In this document: in pieces, positions 44,567 through 54,004 of the stretch
Position numbering within the stretch: position 1 is the first letter of the stretch
How the letters are laid out: every line of letters starts with the position of its first letter
Source: Bradyrhizobium lablabi
GTDB lineage: Bacteria; Pseudomonadota; Alphaproteobacteria; Rhizobiales; Xanthobacteraceae
Direction: 5' to 3'
NCBI RefSeq assembly: GCF_018131005.1
Contig: NZ_JAFCJK010000005.1
Span: forward strand, 543,228 to 607,227
DNA length: 64,000 nt
The notes under the pieces: generated by a model
What the model was told of the DNA's origin: nothing
What the model saw: the letters and a program-made list of their open reading frames with translations, nothing else
Databases searched by the model: none
Position numbers and translations under genes: made by a program

Positions 44567-46195
44567 ATGTCGACAAGTGTACAGAGCGAAAGAGTTGAGG
44601 AAGAGCAAAACGCGACCTTGGCTCTTCTCGGGGCGAGAAGCCGAGAAGAACTTGCAAAGGCGCTCCTCGGGATCGTTCTTCAGCGGTCACGAGCGTCAGC
44701 TGGGGCCGTGCTATTCAACGAGAACGGTCAGTTCGTACCGTTCGCCACGTTGAACTGGGCTGAGAACGCTGTGAGGGGTGTTCGGTTTTGCTCCTCGCGA
44801 TTTGCGTTGGACCTTGGGGATCTTGAACGTGCTGCCGGGATGCCCGATCCCATTTCGATGAACGAAGTTCTTTCTAGGTTCGATGGCATCGAGCTTTCCG
44901 TTCTGTGGATACCTCTAAGGTATCGAGGGGACACAGTGGGTCTGATCTACCTGCAAGCGGATCGAGTCGGGAGCTTCGGAGCAACCTCCATCGAAAGCGT
45001 CAGCGCCATCGCAAGCCAGGCTGCCGCGGTTCTAGCCAACCGTCGATTAACCAATGATCTCGCGCGAGAAATACGGTTAAGGCAGCACACAGAGGCAAGT
45101 CGCCTCGAAATTTATGATTCCTTGCTCCGGCATCAGTGCATGGGAAAGATAGGTAATTTCAAGTTCAACCCCACGACGGGAACATCGATCGGTTCAAGAG
45201 AGCTTTTTCGGATATTCGGTGTCTCACGCGAGGTGGCGAAGCTCGATCTGGAAATCTGGATCAGCAAACTGCATCCGGACGATCGAGCTCGTGTCGAACG
45301 CGAAACCTCCATTGCCGTCGCGACCGGGAGCACTGTTCAGCTGGAATACCGGATCATAAGCGATGGTAGGGTGCATCACGTCTACTCGGAAGGTCATCCG
45401 GAGACAAACGGGGATGGACATCTCCTGTGTCGGGAAATCGTCATCGACATTACAGAAAGGAAGGCCGCCGAAAGGTTGTTTGCCGAAACTCAGGCCGAGC
45501 TTTCGACCGCTTCGCGCCTGGCGACTTTGGGCGAGCTTGCCGGCTCGATTGTGCACGAGGTGAATCAACCACTGACCGCGCTAATAACCAGGGCGGAGGC
45601 CTGCTGCCGTTGGCTGTCAAAATGTCGAATGGAGATATCCGAAGCGGTCGAAGCCGCTAACCAGGTTGTAAACAAAGGAAAGCGGGATGCTGCGACCGTG
45701 GGTGGATTGGAAGTGCTGGCCAAGGGCGCGCAGGCAAACCTTAGCTTCATCAGGATCGACGGCGTCATTTTGGAAGTATTAGGCATGTTTCGTGACGAAT
45801 TGGAGAAGTCATCCATTTCCGTGCGCGCCGATATCGATGAAAGTTTGCCGGAGTTGAGGGGGGATCGCTTACAGCTGCAGCAGGTTGTTTTCAACCTGCT
45901 GCGAAACGGCATCGATGCGATGAAGGATGTGCACGGCCGGCTACGAAGGCTGGAAATATCGTGTCGTGCCGACGACGCCGAAATGTTTACGGTATTTCGC
46001 CATTGCGCTGGTAGTTCAGGAACAAGCACAAACGATATGAATCGTTTGTTCGATCCATTCTTCGCCACAACAGACTCTGGAATGAGTTTAGGCTTATTCA
46101 TAAGCCGGCGCATCATAGAGGCGCATCGTGGACGGATCTGGGCAGAAAGAAATGAGGATTGCGGCCTGACTATCCGGTTTGCGCTGCCGCTATGA
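44567..46195 (+). CDS. GAF-PAS sensor histidine kinase with degenerate ATP-binding domain
   Basis: A 542-aa soluble kinase: GAF domain (about 20-165), PAS domain with PAC tail (about 190-300), H-box SIVHEVNQPLTAL (His330), N-box QQVVFNLLRNGIDAM (about 438-452), F-box LFDPFFAT and G2-like SGMSLGLFISRRIIEAH. The G1 box (normally D-x-G-x-G) is replaced by FRHCAGSSGTSTND, and one G2 glycine is Ser. ATP binding is therefore doubtful. Start at 44567 is provisional (no strong RBS). A response-regulator-like stump lies about 300 bp downstream. Confidence 0.83.
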   Translation: MSTSVQSERVEEEQNATLALLGARSREELAKALLGIVLQRSRASAGAVLFNENGQFVPFATLNWAENAVRGVRFCSSRFALDLGDLERAAGMPDPISMNEVLSRFDGIELSVLWIPLRYRGDTVGLIYLQADRVGSFGATSIESVSAIASQAAAVLANRRLTNDLAREIRLRQHTEASRLEIYDSLLRHQCMGKIGNFKFNPTTGTSIGSRELFRIFGVSREVAKLDLEIWISKLHPDDRARVERETSIAVATGSTVQLEYRIISDGRVHHVYSEGHPETNGDGHLLCREIVIDITERKAAERLFAETQAELSTASRLATLGELAGSIVHEVNQPLTALITRAEACCRWLSKCRMEISEAVEAANQVVNKGKRDAATVGGLEVLAKGAQANLSFIRIDGVILEVLGMFRDELEKSSISVRADIDESLPELRGDRLQLQQVVFNLLRNGIDAMKDVHGRLRRLEISCRADDAEMFTVFRHCAGSSGTSTNDMNRLFDPFFATTDSGMSLGLFISRRIIEAHRGRIWAERNEDCGLTIRFALPL

Positions 46196-46304
46196 GGAAG
46201 AGCCAAGAGCGCTCAATGCGCGCTACAGTATTTCCGTCTGTTTACGAAGGAGGCAGCTTAGGCGTCCCAGCTGCGAACAACGTCACCGTCTGCCGTTCAG
46301 AATA

Positions 46305-46356
46305 GTTCACTCGAAGTGAACCAATTTGGTGACGGGTGATTGTGAAGTGTGTTCAC
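46305..46356. promoter_or_regulatory. Paired TTCAC-type palindromes
   Basis: GTTCACTCGAAGTGAAC (46305-46321) is a palindrome with perfect 7-nt arms, followed at 46342-46356 by GTGAAGTGTGTTCAC. They lie about 110 bp after the kinase stop and resemble an operator pair. The rest of 46196-46965 holds no complete gene. Confidence 0.4.
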
Positions 46357-46489
46357 CTCAAGTGTGGACCCCGAGCGTAATCGGTTCGCGTCTCATGTAT
46401 ATGAGCACCGACTGAACCTGCGGCTAGGTGGGAGCGGCAGCCAGTTCACTAGAGTTGTCGGGTATGAAGCCCCTCGAATCAGCGGCCGT

Positions 46490-46552
46490 GTAGCCTCGAT
46501 CGCGATTATCGATGACAACGATGGGATCCGTGTAGTGCGCGGAGCGACGTGC
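46490..46552 (+). pseudogene. Possible response-regulator N-terminal stump
   Basis: The plus frame reads VASIAIIDDNDGIR, the first beta-strand and acidic pocket of FixJ-type receiver domains, and then stops within eight codons. Position downstream of the sensor kinase supports loss of its cognate regulator. The match is only 14 residues, so chance is not excluded. Confidence 0.4.
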
Positions 46553-46965
46553 TGACTTGCGTTTCGGTGGGGATGTTTCTTTCTTCAGGGTCGACAGCGA
46601 GGCTGTCGGTAATCGCTACGAATGTTGGGATGCCTGACGTAAAGGGATAGGACCCAACCGACATTCTTACACGAGAAGATGCAGGCGTACCGGTGATCGT
46701 GATCACGGTAATCCCAAGGTAAGCACCAGCAATCTGTCAGATGGAGGAGAGCCGGACGAAGGCCATAAGATCGGTGTTCCACGACCATGGACACACTTAC
46801 ACCCTCCGGCCGACAACAGGCAATTCGTCTTTCCGCGTCTTGCTCGTCGCTGCAGCTTCGCGGCGCAACTCCAAGCTATCGCGATCCTATATAGTTTCAA
46901 TAACTTTACTCGATGCGCTGCAGGAATAGAAAATGGATTGAGAAAAACGACAAGGTAACCAGCAA

Positions 46966-48186
46966 ATGACATCGCCCCAAGACGGCTTGATGGGCAAGAT
47001 TGCTCAAGAGCATGCTTCCTCAAGCACGAACACAGAGCATTTCTACGCCAATCTGAAGCCATTCGACAATTTCTCGCAACTGACGAATTTCGATCGCTAT
47101 CTTCCCTTGCCGTACGATTGGTTCATCGGGATAGCTGATGTTGTCCAGTCGACTCGGGCGATCGAGGCCGGTCGATACAAGGCTGTCAACGCTGTAGGTG
47201 CTGCGGTGCTGGTCGCCATAACCAACGCGTTACCTAAGCTCCGCTTTCCTTATGTTTTCGGCGGCGACGGAGCGACCGTAGCCATTCCAGGCAAGTATCT
47301 CGATGAAGTGCGGTATGAATTGGCGCGAACTGCGGCTTGGGCCGAAGATTCTCTCGATCTTGTGCTTCGAGTCACGATCGTTCCCGTTTCGGCAATCCGC
47401 GCAGCCGGTCACGATGTCCGCGTCGCGCGATATGCCGCATCCGAGAACGTCTCGTACGCCATGTTCGCCGGGGGTGGCGTTGCCTGGGCGGAGACGCAGC
47501 AAAAGAAAGGGGAATTCGCGATACGCCGTGCACCGTTGGATGCCAAACCTAATCTATCAGGGCTCTATTGCGGGTTCGGTCCAATCCCTACCAAGCAGGG
47601 GATCATTTTGTCTGTTATTGCCTTACCGGTCGAACAGCAAAGGTCGTACACGGCGTTGGTGGCAGATGTTTTGGCCCTGATTGAATTTTCTTCGCGCCGG
47701 TCGGGACATCCGTTGCCCGAGGACGGTCCGCTGCCCAGCTGGCTCGGAGGTGAGATCCAGAGACTGCTTAGTAGGGACTCCCCACACGCGAATCCTCTGA
47801 CGGGTGCCGCAGATGCTCTACGAGCAATTAAGACACGAATCGTTTTTGCGGCGGGTATTCGCATGGGCCGGTTCGAACCCTTCAAGTATCGACGAGAGAT
47901 CTGGCAGAATACGGACTTCAGAAAGTTCGATGATGGACTGAAAATGACGGTGGATTGTTCGCCAGAAATCGCAGATGCTATCGAAGCTCGACTGGTTTCT
48001 GCCCAGCGTTCTGGCGTTTGTTTGGCGGGCACACATCGTCAGAAAAGTGCACATCTCACCTGTTACGTTCCTTCAAACATTCAGTCCGATCACGTCCACT
48101 TCGTTGACGGGGCCGCTGGAGGCTATGCCGCGGCAGCGGCCAAACAAAAGGCAGGCGAGGCTGCGGCGCGGCGGGAATGGCCATAG
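46966..48186 (+). CDS. DUF3095 family protein
   Basis: A 406-aa soluble protein. FYANLKPFDNFSQLTNFDRY and LPYDWFIGIADVVQSTRAIE start the conserved domain, FPYVFGGDGATVAIPG (about 91-106) follows, then AGHDVRVARYAASENVSYAM. The first Asp (ADVVQST) and the GGDGA turn are spaced like the two metal-binding carboxylates of class III cyclase/GGDEF palm domains, so a nucleotidyl-cyclase-like fold is possible (inference). Function is unestablished. Flanked by the kinase remnants and the ccm genes; the 299 bp after it hold no gene. Confidence 0.82.
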   Translation: MTSPQDGLMGKIAQEHASSSTNTEHFYANLKPFDNFSQLTNFDRYLPLPYDWFIGIADVVQSTRAIEAGRYKAVNAVGAAVLVAITNALPKLRFPYVFGGDGATVAIPGKYLDEVRYELARTAAWAEDSLDLVLRVTIVPVSAIRAAGHDVRVARYAASENVSYAMFAGGGVAWAETQQKKGEFAIRRAPLDAKPNLSGLYCGFGPIPTKQGIILSVIALPVEQQRSYTALVADVLALIEFSSRRSGHPLPEDGPLPSWLGGEIQRLLSRDSPHANPLTGAADALRAIKTRIVFAAGIRMGRFEPFKYRREIWQNTDFRKFDDGLKMTVDCSPEIADAIEARLVSAQRSGVCLAGTHRQKSAHLTCYVPSNIQSDHVHFVDGAAGGYAAAAAKQKAGEAAARREWP

Positions 48187-48485
48187 AGCGAACAGGCTAT
48201 CAACGCGGACGAGCGGCCGCACGGTTCGCAGACGTCAAAACTGGTTAAGCTGGTCAGGCCATTCGACTGCGCTGATATGTGGCAAAGGGCACCATTCAGA
48301 TGCGCCAACGGGATCGAAACGATAACCGATTGTAATTGGCGAAGTTGTCACGGATGCATTGTATTACGCGATAGGCACGCCACCGACTTAGTTCATGGTG
48401 CAGTTGGGCACTAGCCGTTGGCAACGAGTTTCTAAAGAGCTCTCGACCCACACATTTGGGTTGTCGATTTCAGGAGATCAAAAAC

Positions 48486-49259
48486 TTGAAGGTCGGTTTC
48501 ATCGCCTACGCCAATCCCACCAATTTTCTTCACATTGCCGCGAAGCTGCTGCCGTGGCTGTGGGGCTTGACGGCATTAGCCTTTGCGCTCGGCCTCTTCG
48601 GTACGTTCACGGCACCACCCGACTACCAGCAGGGCGAGATGGTGCGCATCATGTACATTCACGTCCCGGCCGCCTGGGTCGCGATGTTGGCCTATACGCT
48701 GATGTCGATCTCGGCGGTCGGCTCGTTGGTTTGGCGCCATCCGCTTGCGAATGCAGCGCAGAAGGCAGCCGGGCCGCTCGGTGCCACGTTCACTTTTATT
48801 TGCCTCGTCACCGGCTCCCTCTGGGGCAAGCCGATGTGGGGCACGTACTGGGTGTGGGACGCTCGGCTTACTTCCGTGCTAATCCTTTTCCTGATCTATC
48901 TCGGTCTGATTGGACTCTGGCAGACAATCGACGACGTCAGCAGGGCCGCGCGGGCTGCATCGATCATGACGCTGGTCGGGTTCATCAATATTCCTATCGT
49001 CAAATTTTCGGTCGACTGGTGGAATACCCTCCACCAGCCAGCCTCCGTGTTCCGGACTGAAGGCTCGACGATCGCCGGCCCAATGCTTTGGCCACTACTC
49101 GTCATGTCGCTTGCATATACGCTTCTGTTCGCGACGCTCCACGTCATGGCGATCCGCAACGAAATCATGCGACGTCGCGCTCAGCGGTTCGCGATCATGC
49201 TGGCCGCCGTTGGCGAATCCCCTGGGGCACGAATGCAATCGGTCGAAGCGGTTTCCTGA
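48486..49259 (+). CDS. ccmC: Cytochrome c maturation protein CcmC (haem handling)
   Basis: A 257-aa, six-helix membrane protein. MYIHVPAAW and WGTYWVWDARLTS (the tryptophan-rich WWD haem-binding motif) plus conserved His in TLHQPASV are diagnostic. CcmC attaches haem to CcmE. The start is a TTG at 48486 with AGGAG 9 bp upstream; the coding match begins there. First gene of the plus-strand ccm group, 7 bp before ccmD. ccmA and ccmB are not upstream but on the other strand at 54-55 kb. Confidence 0.94.
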   Translation: MKVGFIAYANPTNFLHIAAKLLPWLWGLTALAFALGLFGTFTAPPDYQQGEMVRIMYIHVPAAWVAMLAYTLMSISAVGSLVWRHPLANAAQKAAGPLGATFTFICLVTGSLWGKPMWGTYWVWDARLTSVLILFLIYLGLIGLWQTIDDVSRAARAASIMTLVGFINIPIVKFSVDWWNTLHQPASVFRTEGSTIAGPMLWPLLVMSLAYTLLFATLHVMAIRNEIMRRRAQRFAIMLAAVGESPGARMQSVEAVS

Positions 49260-49266
49260 GGGTGCG

Positions 49267-49416
49267 ATGGCTCAGCATGGCGGGTTCATCGTGGCGGCTT
49301 ATCTGGTGACGGGCACGGTCCTGATCGGGATGATCGCGGCCGTCCTCTTCGACTATCGGCTTCAGCTCCATGCGCTGGCCCGCCTTGCGCCAGGCCGTCT
49401 CGGCAATCGCTCATGA
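49267..49416 (+). CDS. ccmD: Haem exporter accessory protein CcmD
   Basis: A 49-aa protein with one transmembrane helix (about 8-27) and a basic C-terminus (DYRLQLHALARLAPGR). Size, topology and position between ccmC and ccmG match CcmD, which releases holo-CcmE from CcmABC. Overlaps ccmG by 4 bp. Confidence 0.85.
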   Translation: MAQHGGFIVAAYLVTGTVLIGMIAAVLFDYRLQLHALARLAPGRLGNRS

Positions 49417-50036
49417 ACAACACTCCTCCCTCGAAATTTCGCTCGCCCGATGTCGCGGCCAGTCGGCACCACTTGGTCCCCATTGTGCTGGCGGTGCCCC
49501 TTCTGGTCTTCCTCGGAATTGCCACACTGCTCGCGGTGCGGCTCGGTGTCGACAACCCGTCACTCGTGCCTTCGGCCCTGATCGGCAGGCCGGTGCCGCA
49601 ATTCGCGTTGGCGCCGCTTGAAGGGCTCGCCACGCCCGGGCCGCCCGGCCTGTCGAGCACCGACTTGAAGGCAGGACATGTGACGCTTGTGAACGTGTTC
49701 GCGTCCTGGTGCGTCGAATGTCATAACGAGCATGAGGCGCTCATGGCCTTGTCGCGCGAACCGGCGCTGCGGCAGCAGGGGGTAAGGTTTGCCGGCATCA
49801 TCTACAAGGACGACCCAGGGAGGGCGCGGAGCTATCTCAAGGCCAAGGGGAATCCGTTCGCACAGGTCGGCATTGACCCGTCCGGCAGGACCGGTATTGA
49901 TTTCGGCGTCTATGGCGTTCCCGAGACCTACGTAGTCAAAGGAAATGGTACCATCGCCTACAAGCTGGTGGGCGGCATCTCGGACGCAACTCGTCCCGCT
50001 TTGATTGCGGCAATCGCAAGCGCCCAATCGCCGTGA
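49413..50036 (+). CDS. ccmG: Thiol:disulfide interchange protein CcmG (DsbE)
   Basis: A 207-aa membrane-anchored thioredoxin-like protein: anchor helix about 22-42, active site ASWCVECHNE (Cys100, Cys103), and VYGVPETYVV with the cis-Pro. It keeps apocytochrome cysteines reduced for haem attachment. The active site has Glu where most CcmG proteins have Pro (WCxPC), an unusual substitution. Overlaps ccmD by 4 bp. Confidence 0.93.
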   Translation: MNNTPPSKFRSPDVAASRHHLVPIVLAVPLLVFLGIATLLAVRLGVDNPSLVPSALIGRPVPQFALAPLEGLATPGPPGLSSTDLKAGHVTLVNVFASWCVECHNEHEALMALSREPALRQQGVRFAGIIYKDDPGRARSYLKAKGNPFAQVGIDPSGRTGIDFGVYGVPETYVVKGNGTIAYKLVGGISDATRPALIAAIASAQSP

Positions 50037-50250
50037 CGGCTATCTTGCGAAGTCTCGATCCATATACAACAGGGCCAAAAAGTCTGATCTTGTCTTTACG
50101 CGCGGCGTCGCTGGCTTGCGCCACGGGCCGGCAATCGATCAGCTCTAAGAAGCTGCACTGCAGGAGCATTTTGGTCGTGGAGAATGGCGAACGTACCATG
50201 TTTTGCAAGGTCACGCGTTCGCGGAAGTTGGCGGTAAAGGACCTTGAGAC

Positions 50251-50775
50251 ATGCTTTGGCTTGCCTTCGCAATGATGACGGCCGCGGTCTCGCTAGCGCT
50301 GCTCTCGTCGCTCTCGGCGCGGCACAAAGAGCGTAACCCGCGCGCTTCTGACATCGCGTTCTATCGAAGCCTATTGGTTGAAACGGATGATGATGTCCGC
50401 CGAGGCTTAGTCGCGGCTGAGGATGCCGCAGCGTCGCGAGCCGAAATTGTGCGCCGGCTGCTCGCCTCCGTCGACACCGTGCCGAAGGATCCGCCGCATG
50501 CATCGGCGCGACCGGGGCGCATCTGCGCCGTTCTGGCGGTTGTTGTGGTGCTGCCGTTTATCGCGCTGGCGCTCTATCTTAGGGTGGGTGCGCCTCACCA
50601 ACTTGACATGCCAGCATCACGCCGGACGGGTGCGGAGTTCAACCCCACGGATGTAATCCCCAAGATCGGAGCGCATCGGGCGGCCGACCTCAACGACGGA
50701 CACGGCTTCCAGGCGATCGCGGTCAAGCAAGACGCAGCAAAGAAAAAAGCGAGCCGTGGCAAATGCGCGGTCTAG
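50251..50775 (+). CDS. ccmI: Truncated CcmI (CycH) N-terminal domain
   Basis: A 174-aa protein. The N-terminal helix (MLWLAFAMMTAAVSLALL), FYRSLLVETDDDVRRG and the second helix (about 90-110) match the CcmI-1 membrane domain. Full CcmI is roughly twice as long, with a periplasmic TPR domain that binds apocytochrome. Here the frame ends AKKKASRGKCAV with no TPR. The 214 bp upstream hold no gene. Possibly a pseudogene or a minimal form. Confidence 0.7.
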   Translation: MLWLAFAMMTAAVSLALLSSLSARHKERNPRASDIAFYRSLLVETDDDVRRGLVAAEDAAASRAEIVRRLLASVDTVPKDPPHASARPGRICAVLAVVVVLPFIALALYLRVGAPHQLDMPASRRTGAEFNPTDVIPKIGAHRAADLNDGHGFQAIAVKQDAAKKKASRGKCAV

Positions 50776-50847
50776 GCATTTGGGCAACATGAAGCGTCGG
50801 CACGCGTTGATGGGCTCGTCAAACAGCTCGGGCTGAAAGGATAAATT

Positions 50848-51303
50848 TTGGCAAGAAAGAAAAGGCGCCTCCTCCTTATCGGTGCGGCCGGCATAACGTT
50901 GGCAATCGCGATGAGTCTCGTACTCTTTGCGCTACGTGACAGCATCGTCTTCTTCTACGGGCCGACCGAAATGGCCGAGAAAGCGCCGCCGTTGGGAACC
51001 CGGCTGCGCATCGGCGGGCTGGTGGAGCAGGGCTCACTAATCCATGAGGGGCCGTCGACCGTCACTTTCGCAGTGACCGACCTTAAGAAGCATATCAAGG
51101 TCATCTACACAGGATTGCTACCCGATCTCTTTCGGGAAGGCCAAGGTGTCGTGGCCGAGGGCACGGTGGAAGGCCCAAGCCTCTTTCATGCCGACACTGT
51201 GCTCGCCAAACATGACGAGCGCTACATGCCCAAAGACGTTGCCGATAGGCTCAAACGGCAGGGCATTTGGCGTAACGGCGAGAAATCCGCGCAGACACAA
51301 TAG
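50848..51303 (+). CDS. ccmE: Haem chaperone CcmE (CycJ)
   Basis: A 151-aa protein with an N-terminal membrane anchor (about 8-29) and an OB-fold periplasmic domain. The haem-binding HxxxY motif is intact: AKHDERYMP with His122 and Tyr126. LRIGGLVEQGS is conserved. Translation probably begins at a TTG at 50848 following AAAGGATAAA. It carries haem from CcmC to CcmF. Confidence 0.94.
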   Translation: MARKKRRLLLIGAAGITLAIAMSLVLFALRDSIVFFYGPTEMAEKAPPLGTRLRIGGLVEQGSLIHEGPSTVTFAVTDLKKHIKVIYTGLLPDLFREGQGVVAEGTVEGPSLFHADTVLAKHDERYMPKDVADRLKRQGIWRNGEKSAQTQ

Positions 51304-51345
51304 AGTTGCCGTTTATGGTTCACATCAGTCTCCAGGAGTGACAGG

Positions 51346-53343
51346 GTGATCGTCGAAACTGGACATTATGCGCTCGCTCTTGCCTTGGCAGTCACATTGC
51401 TGCAGTCGGTTCTGCCGATCTGGGGTACTCGCCGCAGCGATCTCGGGCTCGCTTCCATGGCGGTGCCTGCCGCGATAACCCAATTTGTGCTGGTGGCCTA
51501 CGCCTTTGCGGCGCTGACCTACGCTCATGTGGTGTCCGACTTCAGTCTCGTAACGGTCGTTGAGAATTCGCTCACCACCAAGCCGCTCGTCTACAAGATC
51601 GCGGGCGTCTGGGGCAATCATGAAGGCTCTATGCTGCTCTGGGTTTTAATCCTGGCGATCTTCGGAGCCGCGGTGGCGAGCTTTGGCCGCGGTATGGCAG
51701 ATGAACTGCGAGCCAATACGCTGGCGGTCCAGGGCTGGATCGCGTTTGCCTTCCTGCTCTTCATTCTGCTTACATCCGACCCCTTCGCGCGCCGATTTCC
51801 CGCACCCTTCGAGGGGCACGACCTCAATCCGTTGCTTCAGGACCCTGGCCTCGCGATCCATCCGCCGCTGCTCTATCTCGGGTATGTCGGCTTCTCGATT
51901 GTGTTCTCCTTCGCGGCGGCGGCGCTGATTAGCGGCCGCGTAGATGCCGCCTGGGCCCGATACATTCGACCATGGGCGCTGATCTCTTGGAGTTTCTTGA
52001 CGCTCGGCATCGCGATGGGTTCCTACTGGGCCTATTACACCCTGGGCTGGGGTGGATTCTGGTTCTGGGACCCGGTCGAGAATGCCTCATTGATGCCCTG
52101 GCTCGCGGGCACTGCGCTGCTGCATTCTTCGGCCGTCATGGAAAAGAGAGACGCGCTCAAGATCTGGACCATCTTCCTCGCGATTCTCACCTTCTCGCTT
52201 TCCCTGCTCGGCACGTTCTTGGTCCGCTCGGGCGTGCTTACCTCAGTGCACTCTTTCGCCAGCGACCCATCACGCGGCCTCTTTATCCTCGCGATCCTTA
52301 TCCTATTTATCGGCGGGTCGCTCGTTCTCTACGTTTGGCGCGCTCCGGCCTTGCGACCCGGCGGGCTGTTCGCACCTGTGTCTCGGGAAGGTGCGCTCGT
52401 GGTCAACAACCTATTGCTAACCATCTGTTGCGCTATCGTCCTCACCGGTACCCTTTACCCTCTGGCGCTTGAGACCTTGACCGGCGACAAGATCTCGGTC
52501 GGCGCGCCTTTTTTCAATCTGACCTTCGGTCCGTTGGTCATCCCCATCCTGCTACTAATGCCGATCGGCCAGTCGATTGCCTGGAAGCGCGGCGACTTTC
52601 TGGGCGCCGCGCAACGGGTGATGGTTGCAGCGGTGGCGGGTATGGCCCTTTCACTAGTTCTGGCGGCGGCCCTCCGTGGCGGCCCGGTCCTCGCCCCGAT
52701 AGGTGTGGGCTTGGCGGTCTATCTGATCCTCGGATCGTCCAGCGAACTAGTGTCGCGGATCTGGGGCAGAGGGCAGGCCTGGCGGGCGACTTTGGCCCGC
52801 GCGACGGGGCTTCCGCGTTCGGCTTGGGGCACGGCTATCGCCCACGCGGGGCTCGGCGTGACATTGTTGGGGCTCGCCGCAACCGGTTGGGGCGTGGAGC
52901 GGATTGCGGTGGTCAAGCCGGGGCAGACGGTCGATCTCGGACCCTATCAAGTCACCATAGTCAAGCTTGAGGAGCGACAGGGCCCGAACTATTCCGAAAT
53001 AGGGGGCCGTGCGATCATCAGCCAGGATGGGTCGACGGTGACGACGATTGAACCGGCCAAGCGCACGTTTCCGGTGCGCCAGACTACGATAACGGAAGCC
53101 GGCATCGTGACCCTAGGTTTCGGGCAAATCTACATCTCGCTCGGGGACCGGCACCCGGATGGCTCGATCGATGCCCGCATGTTCTGGAAGCCGCTCGTTA
53201 CGACAATCTGGATTGGCGCAATCGTGATGGCGATCGGAGGAATTGTGTCGTTGTCCGATCGGCGTCTCAGAATCGGCTTTGCGCGTCGCGCCCCTCACGG
53301 CCGCCTCTCTGGCAATCCTGTAGCGCCGCAGCCCGCAGAATGA
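51346..53343 (+). CDS. ccmF: Cytochrome c-type biogenesis protein CcmF (CycK)
   Basis: A 665-aa polytopic membrane protein. GVWGNHEGSMLLWVL (about 87-101) and the WWD motif WGGFWFWDPVENASLMPWL (about 235-253) are diagnostic; conserved His flank the motif. It performs haem ligation to apocytochrome c with CcmH. The start is GTG at 51346 with AGGAG upstream. Its stop overlaps the ccmH ATG (ATGA). Confidence 0.95.
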   Translation: MIVETGHYALALALAVTLLQSVLPIWGTRRSDLGLASMAVPAAITQFVLVAYAFAALTYAHVVSDFSLVTVVENSLTTKPLVYKIAGVWGNHEGSMLLWVLILAIFGAAVASFGRGMADELRANTLAVQGWIAFAFLLFILLTSDPFARRFPAPFEGHDLNPLLQDPGLAIHPPLLYLGYVGFSIVFSFAAAALISGRVDAAWARYIRPWALISWSFLTLGIAMGSYWAYYTLGWGGFWFWDPVENASLMPWLAGTALLHSSAVMEKRDALKIWTIFLAILTFSLSLLGTFLVRSGVLTSVHSFASDPSRGLFILAILILFIGGSLVLYVWRAPALRPGGLFAPVSREGALVVNNLLLTICCAIVLTGTLYPLALETLTGDKISVGAPFFNLTFGPLVIPILLLMPIGQSIAWKRGDFLGAAQRVMVAAVAGMALSLVLAAALRGGPVLAPIGVGLAVYLILGSSSELVSRIWGRGQAWRATLARATGLPRSAWGTAIAHAGLGVTLLGLAATGWGVERIAVVKPGQTVDLGPYQVTIVKLEERQGPNYSEIGGRAIISQDGSTVTTIEPAKRTFPVRQTTITEAGIVTLGFGQIYISLGDRHPDGSIDARMFWKPLVTTIWIGAIVMAIGGIVSLSDRRLRIGFARRAPHGRLSGNPVAPQPAE

Positions 53344-53822
53344 CCGCGCTCCGTCGCTTTTTCATTCTTTTGGTCGTTTTCGCGGGGTTCGCGCCCAATC
53401 TGGCGAGCGCGGTGCAGCCCGACGAGATCCTGGGCGATTCAAAGCTCGAAGCGCGAGCGCGGAGAATTTCCGTTGGGCTGCGCTGTCTTGTCTGTCAGAA
53501 CGAGTCGATCGACGATTCGAACGCAGAGCTTGCGCGGGATCTCCGGCTACTGGTTCGCGAACGTCTCAAGGCGGGCGACAGCGACACGCAGGTGCGCGAT
53601 TTCCTGGTGCGGCGCTATGGAAATTTCATCCTGTTGAAACCGCCATTCGACTGGGAAACCGCCCTACTCTGGGGCTCGCCGGCCCTCCTGTTTGCGGCAG
53701 GCGCGATCCCGCTTCTTCTCGGACTGCGCCGCCGCAGGCAGTCCCCGCCGCCTGATCCGCTGAGCCCGGCCGAGTGCGACCGGCTCGCGTCGGTATTGAA
53801 CGGCGATATTCCCTCAGAATGA
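53340..53822 (+). CDS. ccmH: Cytochrome c maturation protein CcmH (CycL)
   Basis: A 160-aa protein with signal peptide (about 1-24), thiol site LRCLVCQNES (Cys49, Cys52) and a C-terminal membrane anchor (about 104-128). It reduces the apocytochrome CXXCH disulfide with CcmG. The anchored form is the classical CcmH. Last gene of the plus-strand ccm group; 182 bp separate it from the convergent ccmB. Confidence 0.95.
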   Translation: MTALRRFFILLVVFAGFAPNLASAVQPDEILGDSKLEARARRISVGLRCLVCQNESIDDSNAELARDLRLLVRERLKAGDSDTQVRDFLVRRYGNFILLKPPFDWETALLWGSPALLFAAGAIPLLLGLRRRRQSPPPDPLSPAECDRLASVLNGDIPSE

Positions 53823-54004
53823 TTTTGGCAATAGTCGGATTGTTTATCTTGCGAGATGCACGTGCCGAGGCATTTCACCTCTTCGCTTCAAGCCTCGACT
53901 CGAGCGGTGGCGTTAGTCGCATCGCGCCGCACATAGTCCACATATTGGAACCGTTTCACTGACGTGATCCGCTTCGCAACGAACTTATTTCCACCGCTTG
54001 CATC

